A stretch of 64,000 bases of DNA from contig JAGMWG010000004.1 in NCBI GenBank assembly GCA_020744225.1, forward strand, positions 1,984,001 to 2,048,000, given 5' to 3'. Position 1 is the stretch's first letter. Every line of letters begins with the position of its first letter. Below, one piece after another: positions 1 through 10,800 of this stretch. The notes beneath the pieces are model-generated. The model made no database searches. It saw nothing but the letters and a program-made list of their open reading frames with translations, and was not told where the DNA came from. Origin of the DNA: Paraphoma chrysanthemicola. Taxonomy: Eukaryota; Ascomycota; Dothideomycetes; Pleosporales; Phaeosphaeriaceae. Both the position numbers and the translations under genes were made by a program.

Positions 1-71
1 CGTCTCGTAGGAAAGCACGACCCGTCCACACCAACAACCGCGCACCTCGCACAGCTGCCACGCCCACCGCC

Positions 72-155
72 ATGCGCAGCCCCGATGTCTACCTACGCAT
101 TGCAGACCAAGACAATGCTCCAGTCAGTCTCCAGGAGCCCCATACAACTCCTTGA
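72..155 (+). promoter_or_regulatory. Overlapping upstream ORF ahead of SLD3
   Basis: An ATG at 72 in the context CCGCCATGC opens a 27-codon frame that ends with TGA at 153-155. It is out of frame with, and overlaps, the SLD3 start at 85. If transcription begins upstream of 72, scanning ribosomes would meet this ATG first, which could reduce SLD3 translation. The transcript start is not visible, so the role is inference. Confidence 0.3.
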
Positions 156-2772
156 GCCGGCCCCCGGTCGCGATGAACCGAAAGCGCAGCTCCCATCGAA
201 AAGAAAGCGGGAGGCTATTTGCGGCCTGGGAAGCTCCAACAAGCCATTCACAATCAAGCCATATCTAGGTGCACCAGACGAAAAGCCTGCGACCTTCAAA
301 CCCGTGCGAGTAATTGGACGGTCACAACTACCACTGACCTTCCTCGATACCACCTCCGACGAGAATTTCGCCGCCAATGCGCTCTTCTCCGCCCACATTG
401 CCGTTTTAGAGGACGACGAGGGAGTCAGAGCTCGCAAAATAGACACGCCAAATGTGCTAATAGCACGCTATGACACGAAGAGGACACTATATGCGATCGA
501 GCGAGTACGGACACGAGTGTACAACATCTGCAGGCTTGCAAGCTGGCTGAAAGAGAAGGACGTGGGAGAACTGTGGGACCCATCGAACCTGCAAGCTTAC
601 CCTACATGGCCGCTTCCGGCGGGGAGCACAGTAGCAAATGGGGCATGGTGGCAGCATGCTGTGGTCCAAACACAACCCGTAGAGCGGCCCGCGAAGCGAC
701 CACGGATGTCAATGATGCGTAAACAGGCACCCCAGCTTGTAAAAGACGCGGCGCACCGCTTCGACAGTCCTGTGACGCACGAGACGAATGTCATGACTGT
801 GGGTCCCACGGACGTCCTGGAGGAACCGCTACAAACACCCTCCCCGCAGGAGCAGCTCGAGTCACTGGTGCAGCAATATCTGGACACAATCTACTTGTCA
901 AAGACATCCCTTGCGTACTTTGCGAAAGGGCCCCTTACTCGGATACGCAATGCATTCACCTCACCCGAGGAAGGCGCACCGCCCACACATGAGCTGGTAA
1001 CATTCGTACGATCGATGTTGCTCAGCCCAAAGGCCAGCGAGAAAAAGTACTTTGAGAAGCTGCCAGCCACCATCAAAGCACTACCTCCAGGGAGCCTTTC
1101 GGATGAAGAAGCGTCCGGGGCAGTCAAGGCAAAGAAAACGAAGAAAAAACTGAAGCTCAGTCGTGACGGTCTCTACCCACACGAAGAAACCTTGATTAAG
1201 CGTTGGTGGATCTCGGACATGCCTAGTGGCGAAAGCCGCGGTGACGAAACGATGGAACAGCGAATCAGACGTCGCATTGGTGACCTTCGCGTGCGCGAAA
1301 CACTGGCACAGCTGACACTCATGCTCGAGGTTATCGCACTTGAGACACTTTCCACCTACAAGCCACCTCCCGACGTTAATTTGGCAGAAAACGAGACCCA
1401 GCCTCTGGATGACACACAGACCAAGCCAAAGAAGCGCAAGAGGAAGCTCGACGACGTTAGCTTGCAACTAGACTTGTTACTGGACAGACTCTGCATTTGG
1501 CATGCCACAGAAGAAGCCGGCATTCTAGACTTCGACACGAAACCAACACAACAATACGACGACTCAGAAGGAAATACCAAAGACGGCGCAAGCGACCGAC
1601 TCCGCGGCTTCTGCGTCGAAGTGATTATACCATTCTATATGAACCGGCTCCCGGAACAGGCACTCATGATCAACAAGAAGCTTGGAGGGCCGGCTCACAC
1701 CTCGCCACCAAAGCGAAAAGCTATGAAGCCACCAGTTACTTCACGGAAGTCAGGTGAGCCCAAGGAGCCAGAGGCGAAGAAGTCGCGAAGGTCACTCGCG
1801 AGGGTAGCCACAGACACCATGAGAAGAACAACCGAGCGGACCACGCCCTCTTTGAACCGGTCTGCTACAGACTCAGCACTCTTTGCGGGCATCAAACGTG
1901 AAGTGAGCGAAGCCCCACTGTCGGCAATACCATTCCAGCGCAGCCCTTCCAAGAATAACAGGCGCTCCATGTCACAGTTCCGTCATCTCGAAGGACGTGA
2001 ACTTGACCTAACAACACCGTCCGCGGCAGTCACTGCAAAGTTGAAACAGAAGCAGCGCGTTGAGGACGAGCTCAAAGAGGCGATTACGGCCCTGAAGAAG
2101 CCTAATCGTGGGCTAGCTGCTGGCGGCTACATTGAAGACATGGAACGACGCAGCCTTGGATCAGCAAGCAGGTCAAGAAAGCAAGCAAATCCAACGAGAA
2201 AGATGGTCAAAGATGTTCAGGTTACAGCCACTCCCCGAGTAGGTCGTAGAACCAAGGACATGATTGAGCAGACGCCAAATCACCACTACCATACTGGCAA
2301 CCCTTTCCAACGACTTTCTACAGCCGCAGCACCTCCTTTGAGCGACTTCTGTATTGCGTCCTCGGGAGCTCCTCGATCGTCCTCAGTGATTCCCGGCACG
2401 GTACAACGTAGCGCAACGGGCCGACACTTAGCGCACGCCAGCATCGCCGAGACACCGTCGAAGGCGCCGAACACGAAAGTATTTGAGTCAGGGGGTGTTC
2501 GCAGAACCATCTTTGCAACACCGCTCAAGCCCACGCGTGCCTCTCACGACACAGAAGGTTCATCGACGTCGCACATATTTGAGTCGCCTGCGAAAGTGGT
2601 CGGTAGCTCACCTCCCGCTGACACCCGGGTCATGCCAGCTGCCGTTGCCACACCCACCAAGCCTATTAACACATTACCCGTTGAGACAATCTCAGCAGCA
2701 CTCCCCAAGCCAGTCCAAGACACGGAGCCCAACATATATGCGGCTTTGGGCTGGGACGAAGATGATGATTAG
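85..2772 (+). CDS. SLD3: DNA replication regulator Sld3 (Treslin-like)
   Basis: Single-exon gene of 895 aa. In yeast, Sld3 recruits Cdc45 to origin-bound MCM and is phosphorylated by CDK so that it can bind Dpb11. The fungal Sld3 core (Cdc45-binding region) spans roughly residues 255-530, beginning near SLVQQYLDTIYLSKTSLAYF and containing the LYPHEETLIKRWW block. The C-terminal half is basic and disordered, with many S/T-P sites of CDK type (TPSP near 250; SPPKRK, RSPSKNN, TPSKAP, TPLKP and SPAK further on), as expected for this family. The protein ends in an acidic GWDEDDD. The start at 85 is the first ATG of the long frame; an in-frame ATG lies at 115. Assignment rests on recognising the family core; length fits Pezizomycotina orthologues. 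Confidence 0.85.
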   Translation: MSTYALQTKTMLQSVSRSPIQLLEPAPGRDEPKAQLPSKRKREAICGLGSSNKPFTIKPYLGAPDEKPATFKPVRVIGRSQLPLTFLDTTSDENFAANALFSAHIAVLEDDEGVRARKIDTPNVLIARYDTKRTLYAIERVRTRVYNICRLASWLKEKDVGELWDPSNLQAYPTWPLPAGSTVANGAWWQHAVVQTQPVERPAKRPRMSMMRKQAPQLVKDAAHRFDSPVTHETNVMTVGPTDVLEEPLQTPSPQEQLESLVQQYLDTIYLSKTSLAYFAKGPLTRIRNAFTSPEEGAPPTHELVTFVRSMLLSPKASEKKYFEKLPATIKALPPGSLSDEEASGAVKAKKTKKKLKLSRDGLYPHEETLIKRWWISDMPSGESRGDETMEQRIRRRIGDLRVRETLAQLTLMLEVIALETLSTYKPPPDVNLAENETQPLDDTQTKPKKRKRKLDDVSLQLDLLLDRLCIWHATEEAGILDFDTKPTQQYDDSEGNTKDGASDRLRGFCVEVIIPFYMNRLPEQALMINKKLGGPAHTSPPKRKAMKPPVTSRKSGEPKEPEAKKSRRSLARVATDTMRRTTERTTPSLNRSATDSALFAGIKREVSEAPLSAIPFQRSPSKNNRRSMSQFRHLEGRELDLTTPSAAVTAKLKQKQRVEDELKEAITALKKPNRGLAAGGYIEDMERRSLGSASRSRKQANPTRKMVKDVQVTATPRVGRRTKDMIEQTPNHHYHTGNPFQRLSTAAAPPLSDFCIASSGAPRSSSVIPGTVQRSATGRHLAHASIAETPSKAPNTKVFESGGVRRTIFATPLKPTRASHDTEGSSTSHIFESPAKVVGSSPPADTRVMPAAVATPTKPINTLPVETISAALPKPVQDTEPNIYAALGWDEDDD

Positions 2773-3695
2773 CTATAATGTTTGCGCTCTCCTTTTAGTT
2801 GCATAGCGAGCGTGTTGGGGTTTGCATTTGCGCGGAGCATTTGGCGGCGCATTAGTCTACATAGTGTACCAGAGTTTGTTCGTGTGTGCATGGTTACGAC
2901 GGGTGTGGCTATAGCGTTGCCGACGATGGTCGATCCAGGCAAAGCCGTCATAGAGAGGCAATCTGATATGAAGTCATCTCGATGCATGAAGGCCAAATGT
3001 CATGCCGTTGTTTGCGTCAGCCGTCATTCCTCTCATGCAAGCCTCTCCATGGTAATAGCACGCACGCAATGGCTCGGAGTCGATGCCCTAAGACAGTACG
3101 CGTTCCTAGCCGAGGTCGTGATCAACATCAACCAGTGCTAGCTCACTGGCTACAACAGGCTAGTCAGGCACATGAAGTTGACAGGCCGTGCAGCGCGAGA
3201 TGCGTGCCTCACGCGCACCGCCTGCACGACGCGTCGGTCCAGTGCAGTAATAATTTTACGCGAGTGATTTGGAGGTGTTGTCTCAGGCAGATGAATCGTA
3301 TGCACCTGTGCAGTGCAGGGATCGACAGGTCGCACGCTGACCCCTTGCAGCAAGGAGAATTGCACTCGATTAGACTGCGAATGCGTCGAATCACAGCCCC
3401 AGGACAGCCATAAGTGCCATGCAATTTTGCGGGCGGGCGTGCCCCGGTCTTTTAGCGTCTCCTTTCAAGCCATCAACAGGCGCGGGCCAACCGTCGAAAA
3501 AGTGAACCAAGCTGAACATGTCAAGAGGCACGGATGTGCCCGATGTCTTTCATTTCTCGAGTCCTGTCTTGCTCTCCGAGACATCTCTGCAACTCGACAG
3601 GTCGCGATAGAAGCGCTGCGGTGACATCTCGAATAGTCCGATATGCCTGCTGGTCCCACAAGCTAATATAGCTTCCCGTGTACCAACAAGCAGCC
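2773..3695. other. Intergenic, no gene seen
   Basis: About 0.9 kb between the SLD3 stop and the next start. Open frames here are short and change frame often, with no recognisable domain. It should hold the SLD3 3' UTR and the promoter of the downstream gene. Confidence 0.6.
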
Positions 3696-6217
3696 ATGGC
3701 CGTAGCAGCAGCCCGTCCCGTCGTCCATGGCCTTCCAAGCCCGCGCTCCCCAACGCTGAGCGATGCGGGCATGATTCTTCCGGTCCACGAAGCCGGCCAT
3801 GTTCGCAGTCTCTCACCAAACCCGTACATTGAGCGTCCGCCTTCTCCGCCATTGCTGCCAGCAAACAACGACTCGAGTCACGTCAAACTAGCATCAGCAC
3901 CCCAGAGCCGGCGCCGCACGTCGCATCAGACGAAAGCTCCGTTGTCAGCACAGAGCTCGCGCTCCACGCTGCGCACCATGGGCGACTCGGGCGCTGCAGC
4001 CAAGTATGCGCCTGTCCGCGACGACCCTCTGGCCTCGTCGCCCACCATTCAGAATGGTCTGAGCAGCAATTCGCCAAAGGACTGGGCGGCGCGCGACCAA
4101 CGCAGGCTCAGCAACGCATCCAGCATGCGCAGCGAAGACTTCAACAACTGGCCCGGGTTTGATAGCCACGACAACCACGACAAATTCGACGATAGCGGAC
4201 TGGGCCTAGACGAGCAGGAGAATCGGAACCGCTTCCCCAGCGATGCAAACCCCGACGACATGGAGGGCGACCAATGGCTCAATCGACACAGCAGCGGAAG
4301 CGACGAGAGCGACGATCCCTACTCCTCGGCTGCACTGAGCAGAAGAGCGGAGATCATCCTAGCCAACGCGAAGAAGCGCCTCAATGTATGCAGGAGCGCA
4401 ATCAGAACACCATGGAACGATGCTGACAAGTCCAGGTCATGGAGGGCAACCTTCGAGGCGCACGCGAGTCGCTAGTGGTATCTCCCACTTTCAGTGCTGC
4501 TAGGAGTTCGTCTGAATTGTCGCTGCACATCAACACCGCGCGCGAACGCGACCGGCGGCTCTATGCCGGACTTGGGCCAATCCCACCACGCGTCCCGTCG
4601 TTCAGATCTTCTGCACTCTCGCCGACAAGTCCAAGCCATTCGCGAGGCCAGAGCGAGACATCAGTGCCATTACCTTTCTCCTTGCCCGCGTATCTCACAC
4701 GACAGGGGTCCAACAAGCGCGCATCCAGCGCATTCGGTCACACGAGCGGACCGTGGTCTCCAGAGGGATTTGGACAAGGCCGCTTCCCCATCAAAGAGTC
4801 GCGCAGCCACGAAATCATGCGACAGCCGCACAGCACTCCACCAAGCGCTGAACAACAATGGCCCATCAGGGCGAGCTCTCGAAACTCAAAGTCTCCACCC
4901 GCGCTCGAGACACTGCAAGAAGATGAGGACGGACCAAGAGTCCACCGATCTTCTTCAGCTGCAAGCGGCTTGCGCGACCAGATGAACGACCTGAAGGGCA
5001 GGATCTCAAGTCTCAAACAGCGAGCACAAGAAGACCAACTGCGGCGCCGAAGCATGCAAAGTCTGCGTACACCAAGTCCGTTCACCAATGCACAAGAATG
5101 GTATACCGGAAACGATACCTACCACGCTGGAGGCGCTCCTGTGACGACCAACGCCGGACTGGGCATCAAAACCGATTCTCCTACGCGTCGGGCTTTGTTC
5201 GAGGAGGATCATGTGACGCCACAAACCCCAAAGACCACGGTGTCTCAGATCGAGGGCGAGAAACTGGTCATGCAAAACAATGCCCTGCCTAACAACCTGC
5301 AAAACGGACACCGCGAACAGCCTCCTTATGACGGTGGAGACGACAAGGACTTTGACGACCTCGAATCCTACGTTGACGAACAGGACTTTGATGATGCAGA
5401 CGACCGGGAGTTTCTGTCAGTGGACGGCGATGAAGAAGAGCAAGGTGCCGACAGTGTCTACGAGGACGCAGTGTACGAGATGCCTGCCAGTGGGCGACAT
5501 GAGGATCGTGTGGACGCTTTCGACTATGAACACTTCTTCTTACACAGTGCCATGGGAACCTACAGCTTGGAAGGGCGCAGATCTTCTAGCATCGGTTCTG
5601 ACAGCTCCACTGAGACCACGCGGCCAGTCACTGCCGTCCAAAACCAGGACGAAGATCTGAGCTCTGCAGAGAAGCGCATCTCCTTTCACTCGCGCACCGC
5701 AAGCGCCGACTCGGTATCAACACTGGCGTCGTTTGCCACAGCTGCCGAAAACCATTCCGATGACGAGGAGGAGAATGAGCAGATGGACCAGTTCTCTGAA
5801 CAGATTCTCGCGCAACAACTACCCATCGCCGCCCGACCCATCACATCAAGCAGCTACACCTCACTTCGCTCTGACTCTGCCATCAACATGCGCAGCCGCA
5901 ACGGTTCCTCGCCTAGTCAAACAACAATAACACGTGCATCTTCGTCGCCAGCCGATCTCGCCAGCGGTCTGCAAGTCTCCAAAATCTTCTCTATCCTTAC
6001 CGAGTCGTCGTCGCCATCGCGTGAAGAACCTCGACTTGCTCTGAGCGAAGAAGAAAAGCAGCTCATCTACAGCCTCGCAGCAAGTTTCCAGCAAGTGTGC
6101 TCAAGTCTACAACACACCTATGGAGAGCAGTATGAGCGCAAGGCGTGGCGGAGGCGACTCGATGAGGCACGGAGAGTGCTGAATGGCGAGGAGACGGAAG
6201 ATGACGACTCATTTTGA
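3696..6217 (+). CDS. Conserved Ser-rich acidic protein, function unknown
   Basis: Two exons, 3696-4385 and 4436-6217, joined by a 50-nt phase-0 intron (donor GTATGC, branch CTGAC, acceptor CCAG), giving 823 aa. The start at 3696 sits in a good context (CAGCCATGG). The protein is largely disordered and rich in Ser, Pro and acidic residues, with many S-P dipeptides. The splice joins AEIILANAKKRLN to VMEGNLRGARESL, a likely amphipathic helix. A short coiled-coil-like segment lies near LRDQMNDLKGRISSLKQRA. A conserved-looking block, FDYEHFFLHSAMGTYS, sits in an acidic stretch. The C-terminus (SEEEKQLIYSLAASFQQVC) looks helical. I believe this type occurs across Pezizomycotina but know no function. 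No membrane segment or signal peptide is seen. Confidence 0.75.
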
Positions 6218-7853
6218 TTCTCTGTTTTGATTGTTCCTGGCACTTGTGCGAGCGGAAAACCGGATATAAATGGTAATGTCTACTACGGCTGCAGCGTTCA
6301 GCGCGTTCTTGCAACATAACTCACCACGCCATATACGGCCATATTATGTATATTTCTTAATGTTCGAATAGTCCTTCCTTTGCTTCGGCGGCTTTTCTTT
6401 CTTGCGGGATTGGTCTTCGGGGTGGCCGTTATGACGATAGATCTCGGCTTTGTATTGATACCCAGTGGTGGCGGCGCCCGTGTTGATGTCTGGTGTATAT
6501 GGACCTATCTCTTGCATAGCTTCCTGTACCTACTAGCCCTGCTTTGGGGAAAAATAAATATCACCTACCTATCTTGAACATGCTGGGCCCGGTACATCAA
6601 TCCTCAACAGGTGGTCCTGGCTTACCGCAGTTGGGGCAAATTGTTATACACACACCTCAACGACCTCAGAGCACTGATTTATGCACGTGGATGGAGCAGG
6701 CCGGAATATATTACCCCTCCTCGGGTACCACCAGCCCTAGACCACGAACCACACATCTAAATCTAGTTGACAAGCTGTCACGCACCCCACTACATCGTCA
6801 TTGTTGGTGTCGTACAGGCTGCAGAATCTGAACTGGTATGCGTTGTTCATGTACCAAAACACTGCACGCATGGCAGAGGTGCATCGCAGCTCCACCGCCG
6901 TGGTTGCCGCGCTGTGCGAGCGCCACGATTGGCCAATTGAGGACTGGCGGTGTAGGCGGGAACGGAGATGGAGCCCACCACGGGGCCGGCCATTGGTGCA
7001 GGGCGCATCGAGTTACGAGTTGAGATGCGTGGCTGGAGTGTTGGCACTCAATTCGCAGTGGTGCTAGGCAAAGTAGAGCGGCGCCGGGCGTGCGGTGCTG
7101 TTTATGCACCCGGCTGCTGGCCTCATGTTTGAAGCGCATTCTCCCACCAGACGCGAAGAGGCATCTGCGCTCGCGCATGCCGCCGTCTAACCCTAAAAAT
7201 TTTCCCTTTTCCTCCCGCGTTCCCGCCGCTGAGCTGCCCTGCATCCGGTCGTTGTCGACATCGTGGCCGTCACAACATCCTGACTTCGCATAGCTAGTCC
7301 ACTTCGCCTCCCTCCCCCATACCATACCCCAGCGAGCTGTTTGCCCCTCGACGCGCTCCCCCTCAATTTTGGATTGGCCCGAGCGGCAGTGTGACGAGCT
7401 TGGATGAAACGAATTCGAAGCTGGAAGAGGTTAGAGGAGGGTGCCCAGTTGACGCCGATAACGATCCCGCGACGCCAATCGAGCCTGGAGCTGCGAAGCC
7501 CTGTGACCACTCGCTGTCCGTCTGATCCTCGCTGAGCTGCACGCCTGCACTGCGCTGCCTCGTCCTGTCCCTGCGTCTCCAGCAGCCTATCTGGTGTCAT
7601 CTGCGCCGGACTGCATCGCCAGATTCGCCGGCTGAGGCACGCCCTGTGTACCACCACACTTTTCGACGAGGCTTGCTGCAGACCACACACCAAGTCACGC
7701 CGCGCCATACGACGGTGACCCGTCTTCACCAGCGCCACACCCACCGCTTTGCACTCCCCCACCGGCCGCTTCTCTGCTGCGGTTTCGCACGCGCGCTCAT
7801 GTGCCATCCTCCGCCCTGCTCCTTCTGTTTGCGCGTCCCCCGGTACCCGCACA
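6218..7853. other. Long intergenic region upstream of the giant gene
   Basis: About 1.6 kb with no credible gene. The part nearer 7854 is pyrimidine-rich (runs of C and CT, for example around 7300-7360 and 7640-7850), typical of a fungal promoter or 5' leader. One AACCCTAA box lies at 7189-7196. The long 5' region suggests a long leader or complex promoter for the giant gene. Confidence 0.5.
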
Positions 7854-10800
7854 ATGTCCCCCGCCAGGTCTCGCCGCGCCGCCGACGTCGCGCCATCTGC
7901 GAGACCAAGGACCCGGCCGCCCTCGAGGACTGCATCGGCTGAGAGTGCACGGAGCAGGAAAGAGCAGGAGTCGCCGTATGCGAGTGTCTGGGAGGCAGAG
8001 AGCTACATGTCTGCGAGTGCGAGTATGACGGCATGGGAGTCTGAGAACGACACGCCCATTGCAGATTTGATGGACGACATAATCCATGCGCTGGGTCGGC
8101 TGGAACGTCGCGACCATGGCAAGATGAGAGAGGGCAGGAGCGCAATATCGGTATGACGACACTGCTTTGTCTGGTCGCTTCCCACAGTTTGGTCGCCACT
8201 ACCCCACGGGCCAAACTTTAGGAATCCATGCGACCATGTCAAACATCACTTTCTACGAGCGAAGCACATTCTCTGACATAGACTAGTTTCACGACCTCTC
8301 CACTCGCCTTCCTACAGCATCTCCACGACCCGCGCCATCTCGAGAGCTCTGGAACGATGCGGCCCGTACCTTCGGACTCCCACCGCCCTCTTACGATGAT
8401 TCTTGCGCAGACTTACCGCCTGACTACACTTCGACCGATGCGCTGGCCTTTGCGCAAACACCTGAATACACGCCCTTTCCGTCTCTGAACGCCTCCATCT
8501 GTTCCAATGTGCCCAACTGTCTGCGCATAAGTCGCGACACGTCACCGAGCTCATCTCTATTATTCGACGAGAAATCGTTGTATGCAGAGATCGACTTCGG
8601 CTTCAGCGAGGAGGGCGTTAGGTCGCACGCAAAAAAGAAGGCTAAGAAGGCGACGCCTGTTTCGAACACGTTAGATAATACGAGTGGGAAGAAGGAGGAA
8701 GAGGCGGCTGGGAGTGGTGACGGCGCTGGAGGTGACCCGCCTGCGGACGGTGGTGCAGGTGGAGCCAGCGGAGATGGGGGCGGAGGCGATGATGACAAGA
8801 AGGGGAAAAAGAAGTCCAAGAAGGAGCAGAAAGAGGAGGAGGAGCGCTTGAAGAAAGAGGAGGAAGAGAAAGCTGCGAAAGAGGAGGAAGAGCGATTGGC
8901 CAAGGAGGCGGAAGAGGAGGCTGAGCGCAAGAAGAAGGAGGACGAGGAGGCGGCGGCTGCAGCAGCGGCGGCGGCAGCTAGCGCGACCAATGATCTGAGC
9001 TGGGCGAACACCTCAACTCCAAACAACGACGATTGGGGCTCGCTCGGGACTGTGGGGAAAAAGAAGAAGGGTAAAAAGGGGAAGGTTCGTAATCTCGGCT
9101 ACATGATGACATATTGACAAGCGCTAATCTGGCGATAGGCGGAGCCGACACCACCACCTCCTCCACCACCACCTCCAGAGCCAGCGACGACTTTTGACGA
9201 TATCAAGCTGGACGACGTGAGTTTAGACGACGGCGTACCAAAGATTGACATGAACTTTGGTGATTCTACGACCAAATCAGGGTTCGGCAGTATCGGTGGC
9301 TGGTCCTCCGGCTGGAATGCGGAGACCAAGGCATCTGGTTGGGGTTCATTCGACGAGAATAAAGACGCCAAAGGCGGGGAAGACAACCCATGGGGTTCTG
9401 ATAAGAATAAGGACAAGGACTCTTCGGGATTTGACTTTGAATTTGATGCATTCAAGGGCTCGAAAGAAGGTGCTCCGGCAGCAGCTGAGGACAAGCCTGC
9501 GGAGGATGATGGCTGGGGCTTCAGCGCAAGTGTTGCGAAACCGAAGAAGAAGGGCAAGAAAGGCGCTTTGATTCAGGAATCGATACCGGAGCCGGAACCA
9601 GCCACAGCCCCAGAACCCGAGAAGAAAGAAGAGGATGATCCATATTCGTTCACGTTTGGAGGTGCGACCAAGGACAAGAAAAAGAAGAAGAAGGGCGCGA
9701 GTGAGGAACTACCTCCGCCTCCTGAGCCCGAACCAGAACCGCCCGTTGAGCCCGAACCAGTAGTGGAGCCTGAGCCTGTCAAGGAGGAGGACCCATGGGG
9801 AGGGGGCTGGGGCGCAACGGCGACTGGGAAGAAAGCGAAGAAGGGAAAGAAGGGCAAAGAGGAACCCAAAATCGAGGAGCCACCACCTGCCGAACCCGAA
9901 CCTGAACCAGTGCCCGAGCCAGAACCTGCCGCGCCAGAACCTGAGCCTGAACCAGTCAAGGAGGAGCCGGCTGTTGATCCGTATGCGGGCATGAGCAAAT
10001 CGCAGAAGAAGAAGGCAATGGACAAGGCCAAGAAGGAAGCGAAGCTCAAAGAAGAAGAGGATGCCAAACGCAAGGAGGAAGAAGATGCAGCTGAGCTGAA
10101 GCGCCAGGAAGAAGAAGCTGAAGCTGAAGCTGAACGGATTCGACTTGAAGAAGAAGAAGCCGAGAAGAAGCGACTCGAAGAAGAAGAGGCGGCGGCGGCT
10201 GCGGCTGCAGCAGAAGCAGAGAAGAAAAAGGACGATCTCCTTGACTGGGGCGCTCCGGCACCGACCACTGCGAAGAAAAAGAAGAAGAAGAAGGGTGCGG
10301 CTGAAGAGGAGCCTCCTCCTCCGCCACCTCCACCCCCGGAACCTGAGCCGGAGCCAGTCGTCGAGCCAGAGCCCAGCCCGCCCGCCGAGGAAAAGCCAGC
10401 TGAAGGCTGGGACGATTGGGGCGCAACCACGGCTGCGCCTAAGAAGAGTAAGAAAGGTAAGAAAGGCGCCGCCGCGGTCATTGTCCCAGAACCCGAGCCC
10501 GAAGTCATTCCTGAACCTGAACCCGAACCCGAACCCGAACCAGAGCCAGAGCCAAAGAAGGAAGAGAAGAGTGAGGGTGGCGAGTGGGGGCTGAGCTCAA
10601 TATGGGGAGGGGGTAAGAAGAAAAAGAAGGGCAAGGTTGTCGAGCCAGAACCTGAACCTGAACCTGAGCCCACGCTCCCAGAGCCTTTGGCGATTGAAGC
10701 TGCTGTTCAAGAACCCGATGCCGTCGAAGAGCCCAAGGCGGAAGATGAAGACGAATGGGGCATGCCATCTTGGGGCAAGAAGAAAAAGGATCCCAAGAAG

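Noticed and set aside
6380..6577. Hydrophobic 65-codon frame downstream of the Ser-rich gene
   Set aside because: No ATG start, no homologue recognised, and it lies where a 3' UTR is expected.
7189..7196. AACCCTAA telomere-like box upstream of the giant gene
   Set aside because: A single 8-mer; too short to call a telobox site or interstitial telomere repeat.
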